DNA of 64,000 bases from Paraglaciecola hydrolytica. Its GTDB lineage: Bacteria; Pseudomonadota; Gammaproteobacteria; Enterobacterales; Alteromonadaceae. The stretch covers positions 146,364 through 210,363 of the forward strand of contig NZ_LSNE01000002.1 of assembly GCF_001565895.1 (NCBI RefSeq). Reading direction: 5' to 3'. Below the pieces are notes generated by a model, which saw only the letters and a program-made list of their open reading frames with translations, was not told where the DNA came from and ran no database searches. The translations under genes were made by a program, and so were the position numbers. Shown piece by piece: positions 1 through 8,031 of this stretch (its first letter is position 1; each line of letters begins with the position of its first letter).

Positions 1-2
1 TC

Positions 3-548
3 CTTGGCGAATGTCTTCCCATAATGTATCGAAAGCAGCCTAGATATCGTGTTGATCAATTTGATTTTGACTACTCTAATATTTCTGCTGAAGGTGAAGA
101 TCGTATTCTATTTGAAATTTTTCAACAGAAAAGCGATGAATGGATATACGAAAAAGAGCACCGTGTGACACTTCGATTGGATCAAGCTGATAAAGTGGTG
201 GTGTATGATATTAAACGCCTAGAAAACAAGCATGTTCTAAAAAGATTGTTGGAGATTGGAAGCGAAGATTGGGAAGGTCGATTTACTGTTTATCTAGATC
301 AAATCACCGATAAAATAGAACGAGAAACGTATGCTAATAACCTTGTAGAGTTTAGTCTTGACCCTAGAAGTTTATACCTTTTTAAGGTAGGCGCTGTTAA
401 TTCAATTATCTACGGACTTAATGTTAGTGAAAGCATGATCGAAAGCTATCAGCACTATTTTGATAAATATAGAAATATCGAGCAATGGAAAGCGTCTATA
501 AACCGAGATTATTACATCTTAAAATTTGATGAAATAAAACCTACATAA
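3..548 (+). CDS. C-terminal part of a DUF2971-like protein (5' end outside window)
   Basis: The reading frame is open from the first bases of the window, so the first ATG (position 24) is probably internal and the gene probably begins upstream. The visible stretch resembles the C-terminal half of DUF2971 proteins: a segment like CLPIMY near the left edge followed by the hallmark W-x-YE-x-E-x-R motif (DEWIYEKEHRV). The biochemical function of DUF2971 is unknown; members often sit in accessory regions near mobile or defence genes. No signal peptide or membrane segment is seen. The gene ends directly next to a structured repeat. The family assignment is by motif only and moderately sure. Confidence 0.6.
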   Translation, partial: LGECLPIMYRKQPRYRVDQFDFDYSNISAEGEDRILFEIFQQKSDEWIYEKEHRVTLRLDQADKVVVYDIKRLENKHVLKRLLEIGSEDWEGRFTVYLDQITDKIERETYANNLVEFSLDPRSLYLFKVGAVNSIIYGLNVSESMIESYQHYFDKYRNIEQWKASINRDYYILKFDEIKPT

Positions 549-960
549 CTAGCGCATCTTAGTGGACTGATTTTACGCAGCGCTCCAAACCAGCCGAAAA
601 TGAGAGCGTTCGAAGAACGTTTGCTTTTTCCTCTCGACTCCAACTTTCCCAATTTTGTCAGTGCCTTGTCAAATGTCCTCACAGGACGTGAGGGCAAGGC
701 GTGGTGAGGGCAGGGATGCGCTCTCCACGCCGGTTTGAAAACATGGTGCTGATAAAATTGGATCAGTAAGTTGGTTGGAGAGCGGCCCTTCTTGGTTACT
801 TCTTCTGGCTGTTGAGAAGAAGTGACTGGCTGACCATGGATGGTCAGTCATATCCCGCATGGATGCGGGTAAGCGTAGCGCATAGTCTGTGTCGCGCAGC
901 GATAAGTGCGCGCAGCGCATATACTGTCGCGCAACGACATCTTAATGGCCGCAGGCCATG
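549..960. repeat. Mosaic hairpin repeat, copy 1 (inverted relative to copy at 24330-24895)
   Basis: This non-coding stretch is built of hairpins. Seen directly: CGTTC-GAA-GAACG at 607-619; an outer stem CCTTG/CAAGG (664-668/695-699) enclosing CCTCAC-AGGAC-GTGAGG (677-693); a 12-bp stem at 795-806/815-826; CTGACC-ATGGAT-GGTCAG (830-847); CCCGC-ATGGAT-GCGGG (854-869); and several CGCGCAGCG-type short palindromes at about 870-940. The framework sequence between hairpins (for example around 640-675 and 740-800) matches the reverse complement of 24500-24765. It covers most of the gap to the next gene. No convincing protein is encoded. Confidence 0.8.
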
Positions 961-1024
961 CTAGTTCAGCGCCGTGCACGCTTTTGCACTACAAATGCCC
1001 TCGTTCCCGTTTTTGCACACAGAT

Positions 1025-1055
1025 GCACAAAACCTGCGCAGCACGGACTTAGTGC
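1025..1055 (+). promoter_or_regulatory. Candidate NtrC-type enhancer sites
   Basis: Two GCAC-N7-GTGC-like inverted motifs lie side by side. One at 1041-1055 matches exactly (GCAC, 7 nt, GTGC). One at 1025-1039 has one mismatch (GCAC, 7 nt, GCGC). NtrC binds TGCAC-N7-GTGCA-like sites, usually about 100 bp upstream of sigma-54 promoters. Here the exact match is about 85 bp upstream of the GG-N10-GC element at 1139-1154. Function is inferred from sequence and from the nitrate-transport genes downstream. Confidence 0.5.
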
Positions 1056-1138
1056 ACATTGCACCGCGTTGATTGTTTACCCTACCTCAATAAAAATGCG
1101 AAATATCTAAGTTATTGAAATTTAAGCATAATAAATGT

Positions 1139-1154
1139 TGGCATCCATTCTGCA
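1139..1154 (+). promoter_or_regulatory. Candidate sigma-54 promoter of the nitrate transport operon
   Basis: TGGCAT-CCATT-CTGCA has the invariant GG (1140-1141) and GC (1152-1153) separated by exactly 10 nt, close to the consensus TGGCAC-N5-TTGCA. Transcription would begin near 1165, giving a leader of about 180 nt before the first gene. Nitrogen-regulated nitrate uptake genes commonly use sigma-54 with NtrC, which fits the boxes upstream. Confidence 0.55.
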
Positions 1155-1238
1155 AAAGTTGAAGTAGATAAAAAATGTGCTGTAAACGCATTCTTTACTA
1201 AAAAAGCGTATTAAAACAATTTGAATTAATTATTGAAC

Positions 1239-1277
1239 GCAGCGTGTTTACGCATGCATCAATAAGGCAATGTTGCC
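1239..1277 (+). promoter_or_regulatory. Two leader hairpins ahead of the attenuator
   Basis: Hairpin one pairs GCA-GCGT with ACGC-(A)-TGC over a GTTT loop (1239-1257). Hairpin two can form GGC-AATGTT-GCC (1266-1277), a hexaloop with A at position 1 and G at position 4, as required by ANTAR antiterminators such as NasR/NasT. Its 3' arm overlaps the first bases of the terminator stem (1276-1277), so the two structures would compete. The stem is only 3 bp and the first hairpin lacks an A1/G4 hexaloop, so ANTAR control is a hypothesis. Confidence 0.3.
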
Positions 1278-1324
1278 CACCCAAAACTTTCCGTGTCCTG
1301 GAGTTTTTGGGTGGGTTTTTTTTT
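1276..1324 (+). terminator. Intrinsic terminator in the nrtA leader (attenuator-like)
   Basis: CCCACCCAAAA at 1276-1286 pairs with the arm ending TTGGGTGGG at 1315, with an inner extension, and is followed by nine T residues (1316-1324). It ends only about 21 nt before the nrtA start codon. No same-strand gene precedes it closely, so it is best read as a leader attenuator, or alternatively as the end of a short non-coding RNA starting at the promoter above. Confidence 0.75.
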
Positions 1325-1345
1325 GGCTAAAAATCGGAGTAAGAG

Positions 1346-2752
1346 ATGAAAACTAATGCATTGGTAATAAAAGCAAAGCAAGACATCCAACACTTGCGAA
1401 TTAGCGCGGTGGTATTTGGTTTGGCAGCATGTTTGACTTTAAGTAGTTTGGTTAACGCTGCTCCACTGGCCTTGCCAGAAAAAGAAGAATTGAAATTTGG
1501 CTTTATTAAACTTACCGATATGGCACCACTGGCGGTGGCCTATGAAAAGCGTTTTTTCGAGGATGAAGGTTTATATGTCACCCTTGAAGCTCAAGCTAAT
1601 TGGAAGGTTTTACTCGATAGGGTTATCGATGGCCAGTTAGATGGTGCCCATATGTTAGCGGGGCAACCTCTCGGCGCCACCATAGGTTTTGGTACACAGG
1701 CGCACATTATTACTGCTTTTAGTATGGATTTAAACGGTAATGCAATTACGGTATCGAACGACATTTGGCAACAAATGAAACCCCATGTGCCTCATGAAAA
1801 TGGCAAACCTGTTCATCCTATCAAAGCCGATTCGTTAAAGCCGGTAGTGGATGATTTTAAAGCTAAAGGCAAACCTTTCAAAATGGGCATGGTATTTCCG
1901 GTATCGACTCACAACTATGAACTTCGGTATTGGTTAGCGGCCGGTGGTATTCACCCTGGCTATTACGCTCCACAAAATGGTGATACCAGCGGGCAAATCA
2001 ATGCCGATGCTTTGTTATCCGTCACGCCTCCACCACAAATGCCCGCCACTATGGAAGCAGGCACTATCTTTGGTTATTGCGTGGGAGAACCCTGGAACCA
2101 ACAAGCGGTATTTAAAGGCATAGGTGTGCCTGTGATCACCGACTACGAAATCTGGAAAAACAACCCCGAAAAAGTCTTTGGAGTAAGTAAAGAGTGGGCT
2201 GATCAATATCCCATTACCCATATACGTGTGGTCAAAGCCATGATCCGCGCTGCCATGTGGTTAGATGCCAACAACAATGCTAATCGTGCTGAAGCGGTAA
2301 AAATACTGGCGAAAAGCCAATATGTTGGCGCCGATGCTGAGGTGATTGCTAACAGCATGACGGGCACGTTTGAATATGAAAAAGGCGATGTCCGTGAGGT
2401 GCCTGACTTCAACGTGTTTTTCCGTCATAACGCGACCTTTCCCTTTTACAGTGATGCCATTTGGTACTTAACACAGATGCGTCGTTGGGGGCAGATTGCC
2501 GAACATAAACCCGACTCTTGGTACAAAGATATCGCCAAAAAAGTCTATCGTCCGGATATCTATGCCCTAGCAGCTAAGGCCTTGATTACTGAAGGTAAAG
2601 CCACTGCCGCGGACTTTCCTGAGTTTGCTACTGAATCAGGTTTCAAAGCACCACAAACTGAGTTTATTGACAATATTGTGTATGACGGCTCACAACCTAA
2701 TGCGTATTTAGAGCAGTTTAAAATTGGTTTAAAGCACGATTCGAAGTTGTAA
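1346..2752 (+). CDS. nrtA: NrtA/CmpA-family nitrate-type ABC transporter substrate-binding protein
   Basis: This is a periplasmic binding protein of 468 residues of the NrtA/CmpA/NMT1-like family, which captures nitrate/nitrite (or bicarbonate in cyanobacteria) for an ABC importer. The N-terminus has a long basic stretch, then a hydrophobic segment ending in VNAA (residues about 20-39). An LAAC sequence around residue 29 could act as a lipobox, so a lipid anchor is possible. The mature region begins with the family-typical [19 protein letters not shown]. It is first in an operon with permease, ATPase and porin, behind a sigma-54-like promoter and an attenuator. Start ATG is preceded by a GGAG (1336-1339). 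The substrate is inferred as nitrate from family and regulatory context; other anions are not excluded. Confidence 0.85.
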   Translation: MKTNALVIKAKQDIQHLRISAVVFGLAACLTLSSLVNAAPLALPEKEELKFGFIKLTDMAPLAVAYEKRFFEDEGLYVTLEAQANWKVLLDRVIDGQLDGAHMLAGQPLGATIGFGTQAHIITAFSMDLNGNAITVSNDIWQQMKPHVPHENGKPVHPIKADSLKPVVDDFKAKGKPFKMGMVFPVSTHNYELRYWLAAGGIHPGYYAPQNGDTSGQINADALLSVTPPPQMPATMEAGTIFGYCVGEPWNQQAVFKGIGVPVITDYEIWKNNPEKVFGVSKEWADQYPITHIRVVKAMIRAAMWLDANNNANRAEAVKILAKSQYVGADAEVIANSMTGTFEYEKGDVREVPDFNVFFRHNATFPFYSDAIWYLTQMRRWGQIAEHKPDSWYKDIAKKVYRPDIYALAAKALITEGKATAADFPEFATESGFKAPQTEFIDNIVYDGSQPNAYLEQFKIGLKHDSKL

Positions 2753-2811
2753 AAACTTAATAAAAACAAGGTGCTTACGTCTAGGTAAGCCCTTGTATAG
2801 GAGGAATTAAC

Positions 2812-3801
2812 ATGTTTCGCACAGTAACATTACCGATGAATCTGTTGGCGGTTAAAAGTCTGAATCTACGAACCTTTGAGACTTGGTTAAGCCAGGCGGC
2901 ACTGCCAATAATTGGCTTGGTATTGTTTCTTGGTTTGTGGAGTGTGGTAGCAAAAAATATCGATACTTCTCTTGGTAAGTTTCCCGGTCCTGCTGCGGTA
3001 TGGGAACAGTCGTTGAATTTAGTTGATGAACATATCGCGCAGCAACAAAAAGTCGCTGATTTTTATCAACGTCAGGAGGAACGCAATGCAGAGCGTTTAG
3101 CCCAGGATCCAACTTATGTTGCTAAAATTCGTGATTTTACGGGGCCTCCGACGTTTTTAGCACAAATATGGACCAGCTTGTATACGGTGACTGTAGGCTT
3201 TTTGTTTGCTTCTTTTATCGCGGTGCCATTAGGGATTTTATGTGGATTGAGCAAAGTTGCATATAGCGCGATCAATCCATTGATCCAACTGTTTAAACCC
3301 GTATCACCTCTAGCCTGGTTACCGCTGGTTACTATGGTGGTGAGCGCGGTGTATGTCAGTACTGATCCGATGTTTTCCAAGTCGTTTATTACCTCGGCTG
3401 TAACGGTGTCTTTGTGTTGTTTATGGCCCACCTTAATCAATACGGCGGTAGGTGTGTCGAGCATTGACTCGGATCTGTTAAACGTCAGTAAGGTCTTGCG
3501 CTTAAGCCCTATGGCACATGTATTTAAGATTGTGATGCCATCGTCTATCCCGATGATCTTTACCGGTTTGCGTTTGTCCTTAGGCATAGGTTGGATGGTT
3601 TTGATCGCCGCAGAAATGTTGGCGCAAAACCCTGGCCTAGGTAAGTTTGTGTGGGATGAATTTCAAAATGGCAGTTCAGAATCACTGGCCAGGATCATGG
3701 TGGCGGTGCTGACTATTGGAGTGATCGGATTTGTATTGGACAGGTTGATGTTGTCTCTACAAAAAAGAGTCAGTTGGGATAAAACCGCGGTATTACGCTA
3801 A
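2812..3801 (+). CDS. nrtB: Nitrate-type ABC transporter permease
   Basis: Inner-membrane permease of the NrtB/SsuC/TauC type, 329 residues. The first membrane helix is at about 30-50 (LPIIGLVLFLGLWSVVA). An unusually long hydrophilic loop of roughly 70 residues follows before the second helix, as in nitrate-type permeases of marine gammaproteobacteria. The cytoplasmic coupling region near residues 265-280 (AAEMLAQNPGLGKFVWD) matches the EAA loop that docks on the ATPase. A very strong ribosome-binding site (AGGAGG at about 2800) precedes the ATG. It lies 59 nt after nrtA and 26 nt before the ATPase, clearly one operon. Confidence 0.85.
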   Translation: MFRTVTLPMNLLAVKSLNLRTFETWLSQAALPIIGLVLFLGLWSVVAKNIDTSLGKFPGPAAVWEQSLNLVDEHIAQQQKVADFYQRQEERNAERLAQDPTYVAKIRDFTGPPTFLAQIWTSLYTVTVGFLFASFIAVPLGILCGLSKVAYSAINPLIQLFKPVSPLAWLPLVTMVVSAVYVSTDPMFSKSFITSAVTVSLCCLWPTLINTAVGVSSIDSDLLNVSKVLRLSPMAHVFKIVMPSSIPMIFTGLRLSLGIGWMVLIAAEMLAQNPGLGKFVWDEFQNGSSESLARIMVAVLTIGVIGFVLDRLMLSLQKRVSWDKTAVLR

Positions 3802-3827
3802 ACGTATTTTGGAAATAGGTAAATATT

Positions 3828-4688
3828 ATGACAACGAAACATCAACTAGAGTTAACTCAGGTAGGCATTGATTTTCCTACACCTAAGGGGCCTTTTACCG
3901 CTTTAAGAGATGTTAATCTGCGTATTAATAAAGGTGAGTTTATATCCTTAATTGGCCATTCAGGCTGCGGTAAATCAACGGTATTGAACATAGTGGCGGG
4001 TTTACATCAAGCCACCACGGGTGGGGTGATCTTGGATAATCAAGAAGTTAACGAACCTGGCCCCGAGCGCGCAGTAGTATTTCAAAATCATTCGTTATTG
4101 CCCTGGTTAACCGCTTATAAAAACGTGGAATTGGCGGTTAAACAAACCCGCAATGGACGCACTAAAAAAGAAATTAAAGAGTGGGTTGAACACAATCTTG
4201 AGCTGGTACACATGAGCCATGCAGCGGATAAATTACCCTCGGAAATTTCCGGCGGCATGAAACAACGAGTAGGCATTGCCCGTGCATTGGCGATGGAGCC
4301 AAAAGTCTTGTTGATGGATGAGCCTTTTGGTGCGTTGGATGCCTTAACCCGTGCTCACTTACAAGACTCGGTAATGGAAATTCATGCCGAATTAGGTAAT
4401 ACGGTGATCATGATCACCCATGATGTGGATGAAGCAGTGTTGTTGTCTGATCGTATAGTGATGATGACCAATGGCCCTGCTGCGACCATAGGCGAAATTT
4501 TGTCTATCGAGCTTGAGCGTCCACGTAATCGTATCGAGCTGGCAGATAACGCCCAGTACAACCATTACCGTCACGAAGTGTTGAAATTTTTGTATGAAAA
4601 ACAACGCAAAGTGGAATCGGTCGCAGCACACCGACAAAAACAAAGTGCAGTCCCTAAGTTGGCAGAACTTAAATCTGACATAGCTTAA
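3828..4688 (+). CDS. nrtC: Nitrate-type ABC transporter ATPase
   Basis: ATP-binding subunit of 286 residues. Visible motifs: Walker A GHSGCGKST (43-51), Q-loop in VVFQNHSLLPW (about 83-93), signature SGGMKQR (141-147), Walker B VLLMDEPFG (160-168) and H-loop in MITHDVDEA. It is of the NrtD/SsuB/TauB type; it lacks the extra C-terminal NrtA-like regulatory domain found on cyanobacterial NrtC. The C-terminal tail past residue 230 is charged. It follows the permease by 26 nt. The protein would energise anion import by NrtA/NrtB. Confidence 0.85.
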   Translation: MTTKHQLELTQVGIDFPTPKGPFTALRDVNLRINKGEFISLIGHSGCGKSTVLNIVAGLHQATTGGVILDNQEVNEPGPERAVVFQNHSLLPWLTAYKNVELAVKQTRNGRTKKEIKEWVEHNLELVHMSHAADKLPSEISGGMKQRVGIARALAMEPKVLLMDEPFGALDALTRAHLQDSVMEIHAELGNTVIMITHDVDEAVLLSDRIVMMTNGPAATIGEILSIELERPRNRIELADNAQYNHYRHEVLKFLYEKQRKVESVAAHRQKQSAVPKLAELKSDIA

Positions 4689-4780
4689 AACGACCTAATT
4701 TTAGAACGATGAAGCAAGGCTTTAGCCATAAGCTTGCCTACAAAACAGTCTAATTTACTTAAAATACTAGAGAGAACATA

Positions 4781-6007
4781 ATGAAAAACACACATAAAAC
4801 ATTAAAAAACAAAACCTTATACCTTTCTGTTGCTCTAGCCTTAGGTACAGTGGGAAGCAGTCAAATCGCCATGGCTGATGATCTAACAAGCGCCTTGACC
4901 ACGGGTAAAGCCAGTGCCGATTTTAACCTGCGTTATGAAAACGTCAGTCAGGATAATGCCTTAAAAGACGCCAGTGCTTTAACTTTACGCACGCTTTTGT
5001 CTTATACCACTGGCAAGGTCAATGGTTGGTCGGCGATGCTGGAAGTTGAGGATACTCGCATAGTGATGGGGCAGGGTGACTACAGCGTGCCACAAACCGG
5101 TTACAACAGCGGTATCTATTCGGTTATTGCTGATCCTGAGCATACCGAATTGGATCAGGCTTATATGCAATATTCCAGCGACACATTCACCGCTAAACTA
5201 GGCCGTCAGGTTATTGCTTGGGACGGCCAGCGTTTTATTGGCCACGTGGGCTGGCGTCAAGACCGTCAAACCTATGATGGCATTAGTGCCAAGTACAATC
5301 CCACCAAAGAACTCACTTTAAACTATGCCTATCTGACTCAGCGCAACCGTATTTTCGCTGAGGCCTTGGATCAAGACAGTAAAGATCATCTATTTAATGC
5401 AGCTTATAAAACCAGTGTGGGTACAGTTACGGCTTATGGTTATCTACTGGAGTTGGACAATAGCACTGACAACGCCCTAGATACTTATGGTGTGAGTTTT
5501 AGCGGCAGCAGCACGGCTGGTGAGGTTAAAGTACTGTATACGGCTGAATATGCTACTCAGTCTAGCGAGAGTGCCGCCAGTGATAAGGATGCCGACTACA
5601 TGCTACTTGAAGGTGGTGTAGTGTTCAGCGGCATTACCGCTAAGTTAGGTTATGAGGTATTAGGCTCAGATGATGGGGCTTATGGTTTTGCTACGCCTTT
5701 AGCGACCTTACATAAATTTAATGGTTGGGCAGATACCTTTTTAAATACCCCTGCCCAAGGTTTAGTGGATACCTATGTCTCACTGGGTGGAAAAGCAGCC
5801 GGTGGTGCGTGGACGGTGATGTATCATGATTTTGCGGCCGATGAGGCCAGCGCTACTGTGGATGATTTGGGTAGCGAACTGGATCTGTCGTATGGGCGCA
5901 GTTACGGTGCCAATTATTCTGCTGGTATTAAATATTCCGCCTACTCGGGTGGCAGTGGTATCGCCGATACCGACAAATTATGGTTATGGGTCGGTGCTAA
6001 GTTTTAA
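4781..6007 (+). CDS. Outer-membrane porin of the alginate-export-like family
   Basis: Protein of 408 residues with a Sec signal peptide (about residues 1-32, ending QIAMA) followed by alternating amphipathic strands and a terminal phenylalanine (WVGAKF), both hallmarks of outer-membrane beta-barrels. The LNLRYE-like opening and internal GWRQDRQTYDG resemble the alginate-export/porin family. Lying 92 nt after the ATPase and sharing the downstream terminator, it probably provides the outer-membrane channel for the anion taken up by nrtABC. Export of alginate is unlikely here because no alginate synthesis gene is near. Ribosome-binding site AGAGAG precedes the ATG. Confidence 0.75.
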   Translation: MKNTHKTLKNKTLYLSVALALGTVGSSQIAMADDLTSALTTGKASADFNLRYENVSQDNALKDASALTLRTLLSYTTGKVNGWSAMLEVEDTRIVMGQGDYSVPQTGYNSGIYSVIADPEHTELDQAYMQYSSDTFTAKLGRQVIAWDGQRFIGHVGWRQDRQTYDGISAKYNPTKELTLNYAYLTQRNRIFAEALDQDSKDHLFNAAYKTSVGTVTAYGYLLELDNSTDNALDTYGVSFSGSSTAGEVKVLYTAEYATQSSESAASDKDADYMLLEGGVVFSGITAKLGYEVLGSDDGAYGFATPLATLHKFNGWADTFLNTPAQGLVDTYVSLGGKAAGGAWTVMYHDFAADEASATVDDLGSELDLSYGRSYGANYSAGIKYSAYSGGSGIADTDKLWLWVGAKF

Positions 6008-6021
6008 GTTTTTTAATTAAA

Positions 6022-6045
6022 ATCGAAGGGTAATTACCCTTCGAT
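6022..6045. terminator. Bidirectional terminator
   Basis: A perfect 24-nt palindrome (arms ATCGAAGGGTAA and its complement) followed by ATTTT on the plus strand and by TTTTAATTAAAA on the minus strand. It sits between the porin gene and the converging TIR-TPR gene and can stop transcription from both sides. Confidence 0.8.
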
Positions 6046-6095
6046 ATTTTGAATGAGTAAAGTTAGAAGTTGTGGAGCAGTGGATGATTTTAGGT

Positions 6096-8021
6096 TTACT
6101 GCTTCTTAAGTCCATCACACACTACTTGCAATTGCTGGGTAAATGCGGCTTTTTCGCCAAGTGTGGCAACCAGAATACCCATGCCTTCGTCACAGTCTTG
6201 GTTAGCACGCTCTATTTCGCCTGCTGCTGCGAGTACGGTGGCACGGTTTACCAGTAAATCACCGTGATTAGCATGAACTTCGCCATAGCCGGCATCATAA
6301 TGCAGTTTGGCTTCGTCAAAATGGGCTAGGGCGGCTGTAACGTCATGTTGATCGCCTGCAATTAAACCAAGATAGACCTCAGCAATACCACTCAAGTAAT
6401 GCCGGCCACCATAGGCTTTGGTATAAATATCTACGGCTTGAGTCAACGCGCTTTTTGCCTCATCCAATCTACCCATGGCATGTAAAATTTGCCCTTGCAT
6501 AGACAAGGCATCGGCTAGGGAGGGGTTATCATTTTCCAATATACCTTGCATGTTGGAAATGGCGGCTGCTATCTGCTCCAGTGCTGGTGTTAAGTTGCCA
6601 CTTAAAAAGTTAACTTGGGCTTGCGCCAGTGAAATTTGACCTACACGAATACTCTTTTTACCAACACTATTCAATACAAGGCTCATTGCTCTTTCAAGAT
6701 CCGCTGTGGCCTGCTCCAAATCACCTGCGTCAGATAGTAATAATGCACGATTTTGTAAGATGTTTGCTATTTCTACATAATCAGGTTTGGGCATGTTTTC
6801 TAACTCGTGTAATGCACGACCAAATGCTTGTAGTCCTTGCTCATGTCGGCCAAGTTGATAATTGATGATAGCTTGAATACGAGCGATCTCAGCACGTATT
6901 TTGGCAGAGTCGCGATCATACTTAATGAGTTTCTTTTGTTTAGAGAGTTCTTGTGCGTAATTGGCAACTGCCATTGATTTATCGAGCTCTCCCTTTCTCT
7001 GCAGCGCCTCAGCTTTTATCAAAAATGCCGCAGGGTTTTTTACCCCTGAATTTGTTGCAATATTATCCACAACCTCGATCGCCTGATCGAATAATCCCAA
7101 ATTATTGTAGGCCAGGGCAATAGTGGCTGACAGGCGACTTTGCACTAAGGGTTGTTCTTGCAATTCAGTACTGATCTTAAGTGCTCCGCGATCCAGAATT
7201 GTCCTTGCGGTAATGGTATTTGGGTTGTCTTGGGCCGAATTAGCACTGGCAAAACTATTCACCAAAAAATCCGATACTGCACGGGCTGTGGCCGATTCTT
7301 GTTCGGCAATGGTCCGCTGTGCATCAGCTTCCAGTCGGCGGTCGTTGGCATAAAAGGCGAGCCCTACGGCAAAGACAGCCGCCAACAAAGAGACAATGCT
7401 TATTTGCACTAAAGTACGCATGCGTCTTGCGGCGTCGCGCTGTACTAAATCATCAAGGCGTAATCCAGTTAAACCACTAATAAGCTTAAGTTTTGCGAGG
7501 CGTTTACCATCAGCATTGCTACGTAAATCGGCCGCGATAGGTTCACTGGGTGTGGTAGTTAACTCACCACCTGCTGCGACCTTAAACTTCAAGGCGGGAG
7601 CAAAACATTCTTGTTCACTTTTATCCGGTGTTGCATTTGGTGTACCGTCGATAATAAGTGCCAGTACCTTGTCGGCACCATGTAGTAGTTTAAATTGACG
7701 TATTTCCTCGTTCACCCATTTAGAGCGAGCAGAGGAAGGAGAACAGATAACAATTAAAAACAGTGAACGAGCCAAGGCATTTTGCAGTTCTGCCCCTAAA
7801 TTGCCACTGGCGGGCAGCTCGTCTTGGTCACGGAATATAGGCCTTAATTCCTTGGGTACAGGCCCTAAAGATGTTGAATTACCGATAAATTTTGCAGGTA
7901 AGCGATAGCGCTCCAGCTCTGTATGCAGCCAACGGGCAACCGTTTTATCGCTGTGACTATAACTAATAAATGCACGATAGTTTGTTTGGCCACCTGCCTG
8001 CTGTTTTTCTAACTCTGTCAT
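6096..8021 (-). CDS. TIR domain - transmembrane - TPR protein
   Basis: Protein of 641 residues. Residues about 15-150 form a TIR_2-type domain: AFISYSHSD at the first strand, FRDQDELP loop, and SPSSARSKWVNEE with the acidic residue expected for NAD-cleaving TIR enzymes (E105/E106). A single membrane helix follows at about 204-225. The remaining 400 residues are tetratricopeptide-like helices (repeated AYNNLG, ALADALSMQGQI, LSGIAEVYLGL patterns). The TIR part would face the cytoplasm and the TPR part the periplasm, or the reverse. Such TIR-TM-TPR proteins are widespread in Proteobacteria, and their job (signalling or defence) is not established. It starts 10 nt after a PEP-CTERM gene, so the two are probably cotranscribed. 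Confidence 0.8.
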   Translation of the reverse strand: MTELEKQQAGGQTNYRAFISYSHSDKTVARWLHTELERYRLPAKFIGNSTSLGPVPKELRPIFRDQDELPASGNLGAELQNALARSLFLIVICSPSSARSKWVNEEIRQFKLLHGADKVLALIIDGTPNATPDKSEQECFAPALKFKVAAGGELTTTPSEPIAADLRSNADGKRLAKLKLISGLTGLRLDDLVQRDAARRMRTLVQISIVSLLAAVFAVGLAFYANDRRLEADAQRTIAEQESATARAVSDFLVNSFASANSAQDNPNTITARTILDRGALKISTELQEQPLVQSRLSATIALAYNNLGLFDQAIEVVDNIATNSGVKNPAAFLIKAEALQRKGELDKSMAVANYAQELSKQKKLIKYDRDSAKIRAEIARIQAIINYQLGRHEQGLQAFGRALHELENMPKPDYVEIANILQNRALLLSDAGDLEQATADLERAMSLVLNSVGKKSIRVGQISLAQAQVNFLSGNLTPALEQIAAAISNMQGILENDNPSLADALSMQGQILHAMGRLDEAKSALTQAVDIYTKAYGGRHYLSGIAEVYLGLIAGDQHDVTAALAHFDEAKLHYDAGYGEVHANHGDLLVNRATVLAAAGEIERANQDCDEGMGILVATLGEKAAFTQQLQVVCDGLKKQ

Positions 8022-8031
8022 TGTTGCTGTA

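Noticed and set aside
512..920. Two minus-strand open frames of 61 and 83 codons in the repeat
   Set aside because: They lie wholly within the hairpin repeat, have no ribosome-binding site, and their sequence is explained by the palindromes.
3114..3587. 157-codon antisense frame inside nrtB
   Set aside because: The opposite strand is a clear permease; the antisense product has no domain and mirrors codon structure.
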